Below, one piece after another: positions 54,135-64,000 of a DNA stretch of 64,000 nt (position 1 is its first letter; every line of letters begins with the position of its first letter). The stretch comes from Cylindrodendrum hubeiense. Taxonomy: Eukaryota > Ascomycota > Sordariomycetes > Hypocreales > Nectriaceae. Location: positions 1 to 64,000 of the forward strand of contig JAANBB010000107.1 in the NCBI GenBank assembly GCA_014621425.1, in the 5' to 3' direction. Under the pieces are notes generated by a model. The model worked only from the letters and a program-made list of their open reading frames with translations. It made no database searches and was not told where the DNA came from. The position numbers and the translations under genes were made by a program.

Positions 54135-55279
54135 GAGCCCACGAGCTCTCGATAATCCGGGTCCAGACGCAGTTGTGGTGGACGGTGAGGCGATATCACC
54201 TTCGGCGGTTAGGGGCAGTTCGATATCGATCTCGTGTACGGAACAAAGTGACAAGTAAACGCAAAGATTAAATTAGAAGCGAGATATTCGAGCAAGGGTT
54301 TCCCGTAGACCCGTTGCGGAACAATTGGCAGTCTCACAGCTTTACGAGACCTCGGGTGGCATGTCAGGGCAGGATGTTGAAAGGAAGCATTGACCTGGAG
54401 GTCCAGAAGACGCGGTCGCGTTAATTTGGCGCCACAGGGGCGGGCGATTTACGCGTTACTGCCTACCGTCACGCAAGCCACACTTAACCGGCTGATTATC
54501 GGCAGACAAGGTGTGGCTCAGCAAATCCAGGCACAACTCGTCATCGGGTCCGCGCTTGCGGCTAGCACAGCGACTTGGCGCCTTGGGGATCCGCGATGCC
54601 CTTTTCCGAATCAATACCATGACGATGGCCAAGATGGAGATCGACATATGACGTTTTGCGTGCTAGACGCAAACAAAAGGCCTAGCTCCGGGAGCGGAAA
54701 CGATTGGACATTCATTTCATCACCTGGTGTCCCACACACGACTAAGCGCCCGCAACGTCACTGCGACAATCAGCGTCGCGGAGTGATCTAAGGGCAGCGG
54801 ATACGAGAGGGAGCCGATGATCTCTTCGCCTCAGCCCCTTGGAGCAGCTGAGAGGCCTCTTTACAATTCACCCCATTGGATCGTCTAGTTGTCTTGAAAG
54901 TCAAGCGAATGGATTTCTCATTAAGCATGCGGTTGTCTTGAGTCCTGCTGTATAGGTATCTTTGGAACATTAAGCCCTTCCGTCAACCCCTGGAGGCCTC
55001 GTTCCAACAGCACACACAGGCCCCCCATACAACTATTAAGTACAGCACAGTAGCGAGAGGATTCAAAGTAAATCTTCGGGGTATCAGGACCCAGGAAAAA
55101 CGATGGTAGATTTTTTTTTAGAGGAACCAAAAAGAGCAAGCCAATGCTAGCAACGCCAACCAATGCAGGAGGTCCTTGTCGTAGGACCAGAGAGAAATGT
55201 TGAACGAATGAACCATAACCAGAACTGCGTTTTCTCCGATTCGTCATGTTGTGGGTATGTGTGTCTGGGTATCATCCCT
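54135..55279. other. Promoter of CAF-1 gene and 3' flank of the next gene
   Basis: No supportable gene. A conspicuous cell-cycle-type motif group at 54409-54456 is listed separately. Confidence 0.45.
54409..54456. promoter_or_regulatory. MCB/E2F-like motif cluster upstream of the CAF-1 gene
   Basis: Within 48 bp: GACGCG (54409), CGCGTTAA (54417), an E2F-like TTTGGCGCC (54425-54433) and a perfect MluI cell-cycle box ACGCGT (54451-54456). They lie 275-322 bp before the CAF-1 ATG. MBF/E2F-type factors drive replication genes at G1/S in fungi, so the placement makes sense; binding is inferred. Confidence 0.55.
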
Positions 55280-56335
55280 TTAATCAGGGTTGGCAATGAA
55301 AAGTCGGCCAGAGGTAAGAGTAGATGTACGCTCGTCGACACTTCCGCGCCTCTTAAGCTCGTCTGCAGTTTTGACGCTCTTTTCTCTCGTAAGCGCCGAA
55401 TGCATAAGAGAGTTTGCGGCGAGCCTGGGGGCAGCTCCGAGCTCTCCGACATTGTCAGCTCGCTCAGCGCTACTGCCGCTCCTTGTGCTTTGTGCCTTGC
55501 CGCTAGCTGCATCATCGACAATGTCCTCGGGCATGGCATCCACCATGCTGCCTGTCCGCTCAGGGGTATCGCCAGGGCTCCACCGCCGGCTGCTCTGGCT
55601 CCCCATACCACCTGATGTCCTGTAGGCGAGTCCTCGGCGACCACTAGCGGTGCTACTTCGACCGCTGCTGCCGGTCCTGCGATGTTGTGGGCGGCCCATG
55701 GTAGGCAAGTCCTCGTCTTCGCTGCTCTCGCCCTCGACTTCCGTGGCGCTCAGGCGCATGGGCACTCCTCCAACGCCAACGTGGTTCTCGCCCGGGGCGT
55801 AGCCGACAACTGGCGTCTTTGCGTGGTGTCGAATCTTGGGGATCTTGGCAGAGACCTTGCCTGTGGTGCTGAGTCCGGTGCTGGTACGACCGGGGGCACC
55901 ACCGGGGCCGTAGCGAGCGCCGCCGGTGACCTCGAGAGTGGCGCGCATCTTCGCAGCACGCTGTTGGGCCGCTATCCGCGGGTCCTCGTACTGGGCCCGG
56001 TCGCACCACACGGTGGCCTTTTGTTTGCGGAGGAGGGCGACATAGCCAGACGGTTGGGGGCTACCACCGGAGCGGCTGGAGATGGATCGCCGGAGTTCGG
56101 TGTTGGACGAGGTACGGTAGGCGGCGGGCGGAGGGATGCTCGAGGCGGTGCTGAAGGTGTTGACGGAGGGTGACCGGCGGGAGTGCTGGGCATTAAAACC
56201 CGGGTGGGCGAGGTGGGTGGGCATCGGATTATGCGCCTGCATGGGGAAGGTGTTTGAAGAGGTTGTTCGGGAGCGAGAGTGGCCGTAGGCGTTGACCTGG
56301 TCCAATGGGCCTCTCATACCCTGAGGCTCCAACAT
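55280..56335 (-). CDS. Conserved basic Ser-rich fungal protein, 351 aa
   Basis: Single exon from the ATG at 56335 (MLEPQGMRGPLDQVNAYGHS). Most of it is disordered, rich in Ser, Arg and Gly. One short block stands out as conserved-looking: GYVALLRKQKATVWCDRAQYEDPRIAAQQRAAKMRA (about residues 97-132), which I connect with a widespread fungal family without an assigned function. A second block, GKVSAKIPKIRHHAKTPVVG, follows near 165, then an acidic SSEDEDLP and RS-rich stretches. No membrane or signal sequence. The C terminus ends TLTSGRLFIANPD. Nuclear or septation roles have been suggested for similar proteins only by analogy; I make no functional call. Confidence 0.68.
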   Translation of the reverse strand: MLEPQGMRGPLDQVNAYGHSRSRTTSSNTFPMQAHNPMPTHLAHPGFNAQHSRRSPSVNTFSTASSIPPPAAYRTSSNTELRRSISSRSGGSPQPSGYVALLRKQKATVWCDRAQYEDPRIAAQQRAAKMRATLEVTGGARYGPGGAPGRTSTGLSTTGKVSAKIPKIRHHAKTPVVGYAPGENHVGVGGVPMRLSATEVEGESSEDEDLPTMGRPQHRRTGSSGRSSTASGRRGLAYRTSGGMGSQSSRRWSPGDTPERTGSMVDAMPEDIVDDAASGKAQSTRSGSSAERADNVGELGAAPRLAANSLMHSALTREKSVKTADELKRRGSVDERTSTLTSGRLFIANPD

Positions 56336-59300
56336 GGCGGAGGAGGTGGTGCGGACGAGGGAGAGGGCGAGTCTTAAATGTCGCGACTGGTAGCGTGGTA
56401 GCGCTATCTCGGGGGAGGAAGGGAGGGTCTGGGTCTGCCCCGTCGGGCGCGGCGCGGAGCTGACAGGAGGACCCAGAATCCCAAGACAAAACGGGACAAA
56501 ACGGGGTCGTAAAACTGAGGCAGAGGGCGGCCAAAAGTGAGACGGTGCTGATGGCGCGACAGCAATGCGGGCCCAGGCTCGAGATCAGGAGCCGGTCGGA
56601 GTGGTGAGGGGGCCCGGGCAGACTAGTTCAAGGCCAGTCTGAGGGTTAACGATGAGTTGAAGGCTATCGCCGGAGTTGGGATGGAGGAGAAGAGGAAGAA
56701 AGAATCCCGGCCGCGGTGGTGGGTGTAGGCGTCGACAAGAAGGACCTGGAGCAGGGCCGGAGCCGCCTGGTCGGGCAGCCCAGTCCAACGTTGCATGGGG
56801 GGATGCGCGCAGGCGTGGGTGGGTTCAGTGGGTTGTCGCCTGCAGGTGGATCACCGCTAGGGTCCGGTAGGTGAGGTGAAAGCCTAGCCCAGGCGCGCTA
56901 GCGGCGTGCCTTCAGCACTCAGCGCCGCTGGACCAGGACTTTACGCAGGGACGGCCACGGTTTGTCAACGCTTGGCTGCCGGGCTTGGCCCTCACGGCTC
57001 GCCCAGATGATTGCCGTCCCATCCAGTTTCAGCCGCTGGCGATGGATTGCCTTGGCTTGGCCTGCCTCGCTTGGGCGTTACATAAGGGGACTTCTGCAAT
57101 AGACTCTGGCCATGGCTCCAGTCATCGTTCCAGTGGCACTGGCCGGATCTCAGTTTCGGCCTGACTTTTACTCCGTACCTTACTTGCCAAGTACAGCCCG
57201 GGTGCGGGTACGTACCGCGCTGCTCTCGCTCCCTCCCTCCAATAAACCTCCGAATCTTCAAGGGCTGGCCCGGCCGGGGAACCTACATGGCACACCGGCC
57301 ACGGGGCCCATGCTACTGGACGTCCGACAGAGAGCCCCCAGAGCCCCCAGAGCGCCCCCGACTAATGGCATTCTTCCTGACCAAAGGAGTCAGCCCTGCC
57401 GCCGTGCTCCTTTGTGCGCCCAAGCTGAGAAAGAGGCCTGTCGCTCTGGCGCACTCGCTGGCGCTGGCGCGGGGGTACCAGGCCGGGAGGCTACTGGCCC
57501 GACAAACCCTGGACCGGCCTGGACCCAATCAGCGCACCACCAGCGCACCATCAGCCGTGATGTCATGCGCCGGCGCCAGCGGCACCTGGGCAGACGCTGG
57601 CTGCTAATTCTTCGTAGCCGCTTTGGGCCCGCCTTGTTTCCGCTACAACCTGCTACGTAGGATTGATTGACGGGTTTGGCAGGCACTGTGACGAACATTG
57701 TCCCTGACGCTCGCTCGCTCCCTTGCGCTCTTACCGTCTTGGCCCTCGCCCAGATGCCGCCTACCCACCTTACGTGGCCATCCATGTACATGCTACGCTA
57801 CACGTAGACCCCGACGACCCGGGAGGGAGAACAAATGCTCCCAGGTATAACGTCCCCGCTGACCGTGCGTCTGTTCTAGTCAGGCCTCCTCCATGTCGGC
57901 GGGTTCGCGGTCTGGCTGGGGCTGTGCCCATTCGCCGACAAGACTAGCCGCGAGGGTGAGGGTGAGGATGCGTGAGGTGAGGCGTGAGGCGACTGACAGA
58001 ATGCCCGAAAAGGTTCCACGCCAAGCGCGACTCGTCCTAACACTGCGCTACGGCGATGGCACTTTGGCTCTGGCTCAGTCCATCCATCCCTCCCTCGCTC
58101 CCTAGATCCAGATGCGGGTGGGGGTTGGCCTGCAGTCAAATTAGCAAGGGAGCCACCCACCCAGAACAATAGAACCGGGTCTCGAGCCCCTCGACAAATC
58201 TACTACGTACCGCCGCTTGGAGCAAGGTTTCGATAATTCCAACGCTCCAACATGCCTCAACGGCCAAACGGTCATAGCTGCGATGCGTCGTTTCCTGTTT
58301 CGTCGACAGTCTTGCATAGATCACTGTGGCCCGGGGGAGCGACCGTCAGCAGGGAGGCGGCATGGGCAACGTCGAGGCCAGGGATAATGAGGCCAGTGAC
58401 GCAATGCTGCACTCGAGCTCCCACGAGAGGAGATGTGATCCGACATGGAGCAGGCGGCCGGGGTCGGTGACGCTCACTCACACCAAGAGGCCCAGATGAG
58501 GGATATCTCCATTGGCATTGGTGCTGGTGATTCACCAAAGGCCGGGGTGCCGGCCGCCGCCCTGGTCATCTCCAGCAAACCCCTCGAACATGTCTACATC
58601 GCGGGGGAGGGCGGGCTATCTCGTTGGCCAGGACCACGGTGTAACTGCGGAAGATCTGATGCACATGAAGCCAATTGCCTCTGTGCCTTGGAACCGGTCA
58701 TTCGATTCACCGCACGCATCCGAGGGACGGGACCCAGGCTTGTATCCGGCCAGATGCCGAATTGCGTTCGCCGTCACCTCCCTCTGTCCTGTCTGCGCCG
58801 TGCCGGTGCAGGGAACAGCGAGTCGGCGACATGCAGCTTACATAGCACGGTGCTCATGGACATGGAAGCTTCCCCGAGTTGAAACATCGGGACAGCGCAG
58901 CGAAACTTGCGCATGTAAGGGAATCCTAAGTAATGCGTAACTGATCCGGGGCAGCAAATCCCATCACTCTCGTACACGTTGAGTCCTTTTCCCATCATCG
59001 GCCAACTCTCTCAGCCTGCTGCCATGATATGATACGATAGCAGTTGACACCACCACAACCACCGCTGCCGCCACCGCCGCCGCCCGCCATCATTACCACC
59101 CACCACGCCCGAGTGCCAAAACCCTGCTCAGCCCATGCGTGCAGTTCATGTACATGCACCACCACTATCGCGCCCCCTCGACGTCAATTGGACCTCCCTT
59201 GCCAACCCAAGCCTAAACTGACGATTTGGCGGGAACATGCCATCCGGAGCAGAGGCACGCATTTTTTCGTGGTCTGCACCGAATTGCCATGTACTCTCCC

Positions 59301-62300
59301 AGCCCTGCCCAGCTGAGCTTATCCACCACTAAAGCACGCCCGAGATTGGCTCCTAGGCTGGATAAGGACGACCGACATCGCCGTGTCTCACACGCTGGGC
59401 CATTCGAGGCTTCTGGCCTTTCTTTGCGTCTTCTTTAGTCCCCTCCAGCTCCGTTTGTCGTCGGGGCTGGAGTCGCGGGAGGTGGACAAGGATGTGGCGG
59501 CGGTTGGCCTTGAGGCCCCCTGGGACAGCGGAATCATGCTTCTTGGCCGTTTACCGACGTCCCTTGCGCTAGATCAGATGATGCTTGGTCGAGGAAACTC
59601 CATCACACCCGGCAAATCCACAGGGGAGTGGAGAGTGAAAAGCGCTCTTCCCAGCCCGCCGCCAGTCTCTCAGGGCACGTCATTCCACCGTCAGCGTTCC
59701 TCTCGACCAACCTTTGTGCTGCTCAACTCGATATTGGACGCCACGGCCTATAACACCAACTAGGTGACATCCAGCACAGCACATCCTCCACACTTTTGTT
59801 CCATTCGCCTCTCGCGTGTCAATCCACCGCCTTGGGCTCCGCGGCCGTGGCTCTGCCTGCACCGCAACCCATGCTTGCCTGTACCGTACATATGTACTAT
59901 GTGGTAAGCCCGCATCTCCACGTGGGTCATGATTCGGTCATCGCCGGCTGGCCAACCTTGGTATGCATGCTGCATTGTCCCGTTGGATCCTGACCCTACC
60001 CGGCAATTGCTGTCCTGCTTGCTGTCCTGCACTTCCCGCCTGTGCTGCAAGCGAAGATCCAAGACGTTCTTTTTCTTTCGCCTTCTGCGCCGCTTGATCA
60101 TGTTGCAAGAGATGATCTAGCTCAATCGCATAGGAAATCAAGGAAGACCCTCGCTGTCGTCGCCGTCGGCGCCATCGTGCGTGGGTCTGGATCGGTCCAA
60201 ACGTCCAGCCGGCGCTCGATGGCTTGCCAACACCTGCAACTAGCTCGACGACTAAGCAACTAATTGGGATCTTAGGCCCAACCGCGCTCACAGGCGACCT
60301 GAAAACCGCTCGCAGCAAAGCTTATGTGCCTGATGAAAGAGATAACTCTCCTCGCTCCCACTCTGCCTTACCACAACGCCCGTCCAGTCGGAGCCGGCAG
60401 GGATCCCCAGAGTCTTAGTAACCTAGCGCAACCCAGACCAACCTCGTCCGTTCTGAGCGCCATGCCGGTGGTTCCGTGTCGATGGGTCCCCGCGAAAAGC
60501 AAACCCCGGAAAATCGACTGACAACGAGCGAGACATTGCCCATGCTGCTTTGAGATCTCGATCAGTCTGACAATGCCACGTCGGAGAGACAAGTTTCTTG
60601 GAAACTTGTATGTAACAATGGCGGCGAACATCTCCAAGGCACTCTATCTTGCTAACCCATCCATCCCTGTCTTCTCGTAGCCTAGCCAGCATCTCTTGGG
60701 TGCGGTGGGATGCGTTGAGTAACATCGGCGAATCTAGCGCACCCGGATTCGTTGTGGCACGACGTCGTGTACCTGCCCAGAAGCCTCAGCGTCTTGAGGC
60801 GACATCCCGCTTTGGGCGGTGTGAACGAGGCACATCCTGGCCGGCGAGTGGCTGCCCGACCGAATTTGGTGAAATAATCAATAATTGACTCAGTTAAGGT
60901 CCAGAAGCTTGCTTTTCCTAATTCCAAGGACTTGGAAACTCGAACTACAGAAGGTCATGACATTGCCAAGATGCAACGTCAAAATGGGTCGTCATCATCG
61001 ATTAACAAAAGGCTCTGTTTTTACAGGGGAGTAGCAAGTAGAAAGCAGGCAGATAGTTGAAGCCTAGCCATCGAGGCCTTGAGATCGTAACCATCCGGGT
61101 GCCGGCAGATATCAGGAACACTCAGCCCAATCTCAACACCACCCAAGCCATCACTCATCGGCACAACCTTTCAGCCAAGCCATAGGGCTCCCACCAGCTC
61201 GATCATGCCTCAATTGGGGAGAGTCTCACCAGCACCACTGTTCGCCAGCCGTGTGTTGGCCGATGACTGGCCGCCTCGGTTCGCGGTGTCAGCCAGGTCC
61301 GGTCGGCGGGTGATGCTACTGCACGGCCTCGCAGCTGGGGACATGGCCTCGCGGCTGATGGCGGTGGGCCACCGTCCACGCCCAAGCGCGGTCGTGCCGA
61401 TGCGGCTTTGATGCGCTCCGAAACCATCCGACTCGCTGGTTTGCGGGATGCACAAACCATTTGTTTGTTGACATGTGTGTCGCAGATGCGCGCACGCCTC
61501 GCCCCAACACCTAAGCCAGTCGGGTGCGGGGACGAATGGCGTTTTGACCGATGCGGGGGGGTCTCCAAGTGGCAAACAGCTCAGCTTGGCATTGAGCTGG
61601 CCGTTGTGCTTCCGGAGCTGCCTATTCGCTGAAGCTCTACGCCGGCACATGATTGTCGTGGGGATGGCGATAGCTACAGTTTGTTTACAGTTTGAAACAT
61701 CGGGTTATTTGTCATTGATGGCGCTGTCTTTCGGTATCGCATCAGCACAATGTGCATCTATCTCTTATCGGGAGCTGCACTTTTGCCAGTAGACTGATCA
61801 ATTGCAATTGATCATATCTAGTGGCGGCTACCTCTGTCCCGTTGCCCGAGCTAGCCGCCGTCCAGACCGTGTTAGTGACGGACTGTCTACGAAGTCAAGG
61901 AAGTGTTCACCCCAGCGAATCCCTCGGAAACCGTCCGGGTGCCGGCGGTCTAGATCACGCCCCGCTTGAAAAGGAATCATAATCATGACGATCAATTACC
62001 GAGGCTTGATTGAGGTGGGTGGGATTCGGGTCTGAGATTGATTTGAGATCGCGAGCTACATGGCGATCTCCCAGCATCAACCATGCACGTGCTGAGCACC
62101 ACTTCAGCTGTTCGTCGGTGGATAGACCGGCACTACCGATGCAGCTTGCTCAAAACAGTTTTGTTTTAAACTGCCGTACTAGCAGTCGCCATTGTCCAAG
62201 TGAGACAAACATGGTGATGCGACATAAACAAGGTGCGAGACGCGGCCAATCGTGTTGGAGCGCTGGCAACGTGAAAAGGTCAATGGGAACATGGAACACG

Positions 62301-63745
62301 GTACAGGAACAGATAGATACAAAGTCAATAATTGTATCATCTGTCTCACTATTAAGTACAGCCCACCTGACCACCAGCCAGCTCCCAGTGCTCTATATTG
62401 TTTAACCTCGCAGCGATTAATTGCTTAGTCAATCGCCGCATTTCTGCTCCGTTCTCGCACCCTTGAAGCAATGTTTCTTGCATTCCGAATACCGCCAACT
62501 GTGGCGCAGACACGATCTGCTCTATTGCTTTTTTGCAGCGATGTTCGTAGTATACACTCTTGCCCTAGTAGATAGATCCACTGAGTGATACAGTGTCATC
62601 GAGAAATGCGGGAAATCAACTCTAGATAGCAGCGCTTGCACGAGAGCCTCCGTCCGGCAACGAGGGTTTGTGCAATGGCATTATTAAATCCGGTATCGAA
62701 TTTGACACTCTCCGTGATATGATATGTATTTAACCTGGTTGTGAATAGTTTTTCTGGATTTAATGGAATTTCATCACCTACTCCCCTCATGTTTTACAGA
62801 TGGCATAATTTCAATATTCATATGTTTGGGGTGTTCAGACCTCTGTCAGTTATCAATCTTATCGTCATTCGCTTCGATATTCCGGGGATGCAATGGCTGA
62901 TTGCGTGTGTAGAAACCTTCGGGTTCAGTTCTTGACAGAAGCTCAGGACAGGCCCTTATCCGTGCAGCGCAGAGTTCATTGAACAGACGGGCCGAGCCGA
63001 CCCCTCACAGACGGGACATGCATTTGCAGAAGGTTCAAACCCTATGAGGAGAAACAAGATCAAGCTGTACCAAAAAAGGTCTCAGTTAAAACTCATGGAT
63101 CGACGCGGCCCCTGTCCAGCCGGGTGCGTCCATCATCTCGGAAGCGGGAAGCGAGAATCACAGGAGCTGTTTTGGGTAGGTTGGCACGGCCACTTATCGA
63201 CCCATCGAAAATGCGATAAAGGAGGCAAGTGAATGAATGCATCTCAGAGATCGGGAAAGTTCCAGAAAAGTGGGAGACCGTTGGGGAATAGAATGCGCAG
63301 TGGCTTCCACAATGACGTTCTCGATATCGGTGCAGGCCAGTGGCTTGGCTCTCTTGGTATGGACTCTATCAGTGGGACGAACTGGCCGCTGGAAATGGAA
63401 TGTGTTCCAGATGACTGGCCAGATGATCCCCGCTTGGGTAGAAATCCCAACGCACTGACGTAGGAAAAACGAAACTAGCGGCCCAGCTCCTTGGGCGCCC
63501 CCCTAATAATTCCACTGCAACGCAGCCAGGAGGGGCACCACGTTGGCGCGGCAGGATCTCTCACAGGCCGGATCTTCATCTGTTGACGACTCGCCAACGG
63601 CTTTTGCGATAACGTGCGCAAGACATCCTCCAGCCAGACCCAATATCGCCAAAATCCCGACCAGTCGTATCCCCTACGCCTCGGTCTTGATGCCCCACGA
63701 CGTCCCTGCAGTCGCCACGCCGATACTGGCAACGAAGCTGATGCC
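56336..63745. other. 7.4-kb gene-poor region between divergent genes
   Basis: The longest gap in the window. GC-rich DNA yields many overlapping open frames on both strands (for example 57112-57660 and 58445-58940), but none has domain-like, intron-joined or evenly coding character. Contents: triplet repeats (CCACCACCGCCG type, ~59045-59095), pyrimidine tracts, a Pho4/NUC-1-type CACGTGGG at 59919-59926 and a CACGTG at 62085-62090, and the word TCCGGGTGCCGGC at ~61095 and ~61927. It may hold long leaders, distal control regions or a non-coding transcript. Confidence 0.4.
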
Positions 63746-64000
63746 ATGAAGTTCGCGAAGGATCTCGAGCGGGAAGCCGTGCCTGGTAATTCCTCACACG
63801 ACCCCCTAAAGCCCCCGGCCATCGGCATCCCAATTGTTCGGGGGCAGCTGTAAAAACGGTAACTGACTCCCAGTGCGCTCACAGAATGGCGCATCAAGTA
63901 TCTCAACTACAAAGCCGGCAAGAAATACGTCAAGGCCGTATCGAGAGCCATCGCACGCGCCAGTGCCTCACCCAAAGTCGGTGGGCAGCTTCGGGCCGCG
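63746..64000 (+). CDS. SPX-domain protein (SYG1/XPR1-like), 5' part only
   Basis: Runs off the right edge. Exon 1 (63746..63785) codes MKFAKDLEREAVP; a 99-nt phase-1 intron (GTAATT donor, AACTGAC branch, CACAG acceptor) leads to exon 2 at 63885, read as EWRIKYLNYKAGKKYVKAVS then RAIARASASP. MKFxKxLExxxxPEWRxKYxxYKxxKK is the hallmark start of SPX domains, which bind inositol pyrophosphates and act in phosphate homeostasis. YLNYKAGKKYVKAV is most like the SYG1/XPR1 group, which carry a C-terminal EXS membrane domain and export phosphate; that half is outside the window, so Pho87/Pho91-like or Gde1-like proteins remain possible. The exons are too short to appear as long reading frames, and an antisense frame covers them. 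Confidence 0.8.

Noticed and set aside
57112..57660. Plus-strand frame of 182 residues
   Set aside because: Low-complexity Arg/Ala/Pro translation with overlapping frames on the other strand, as expected in GC-rich non-coding DNA.
61900..61930. 5S rRNA-like 13-mer CCAGCGAATCCCT
   Set aside because: The rest of the 5S gene is not present on either side; a chance match or an unrecognisable remnant.
63025..63045. tRNA-like GGTTCAAACCC
   Set aside because: No matching A box or cloverleaf around it.
63475..63906. Minus-strand frame of 143 residues at the right edge
   Set aside because: It is antisense to the SPX-domain exons, which have a clear family signature and intron signals.
1..64000. Complete transposon, CRISPR array, bacterial operon or biosynthetic gene cluster
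   Set aside because: No transposase, reverse transcriptase, spaced direct-repeat array, PKS, NRPS or terpene cyclase is visible. The transporters stand alone.

Overview
The window reads as nuclear DNA of a filamentous ascomycete, most likely a Sordariomycete (Hypocreales-like). Genes are monocistronic and lie on both strands. Introns are mostly 45-99 nt, with GTANGT-type donors and CTAAC/CTGAC branch sites close to YAG acceptors. The families are typical of moulds: Zn carboxypeptidase, GH105, ABCC and MFS pumps, a NACHT NTPase and a modin-like protein. I built gene models by joining frames across introns; every joined model stays in phase. There is no rRNA, clear tRNA, CRISPR, plasmid feature or complete transposon.

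Left part (1-20 kb), housekeeping: a hypothetical repeat protein (988-2029, -); DUG3 glutamine amidotransferase (2744-4351, -) divergent from the CRL4 substrate receptor CDT2 (5765-8101, +); a tail-anchored heme-oxygenase-fold protein (8576-10078, -); an EamA/SLC35F-type vacuolar transporter (11425-12897, -); a BTB-like protein (14151-15208, +); a Ca3427-like periplasmic-binding-fold protein (15400-16361, -); and an MFS transporter (17885-19621, +).

Middle part (20-49 kb) is AT-richer, gene-sparse and accessory in character. It holds a 16-exon ABCC transporter (20968-26207, +) convergent with a DUF3712 membrane protein (26518-27737, -); a 967-residue orphan with a PD-(D/E)XK-like core (28965-31996, -); a secreted M14 carboxypeptidase (33106-34425, -); a decayed pseudogene near 35.2-35.6 kb; a NACHT NLR-like protein (35934-39218, -) head to head with a modin-like membrane protein (40087-41887, +), with a 70-bp hairpin repeat between them; a secreted GH105 unsaturated rhamnogalacturonyl hydrolase (44490-45689, +); and a few orphan short genes (46.2-48.0 kb).

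Right part (48-64 kb) returns to conserved genes: a DDPWGSPW-type acidic protein (48495-51191, -), the CAF-1 large subunit (52003-54134, -) with G1/S-type promoter motifs, a conserved basic fungal protein (55280-56335, -), then about 7.4 kb without a recognisable gene, and finally the first two exons of an SPX-domain protein (63746 to the edge, +).

Themes: PCNA-linked genome maintenance (CDT2, CAF-1, and an unexpected PIP-like tail on DUG3), and a candidate non-self-recognition locus (NLR plus modin-like partner) in the accessory part. The latter is the best candidate for an undescribed system, but its function is inference.
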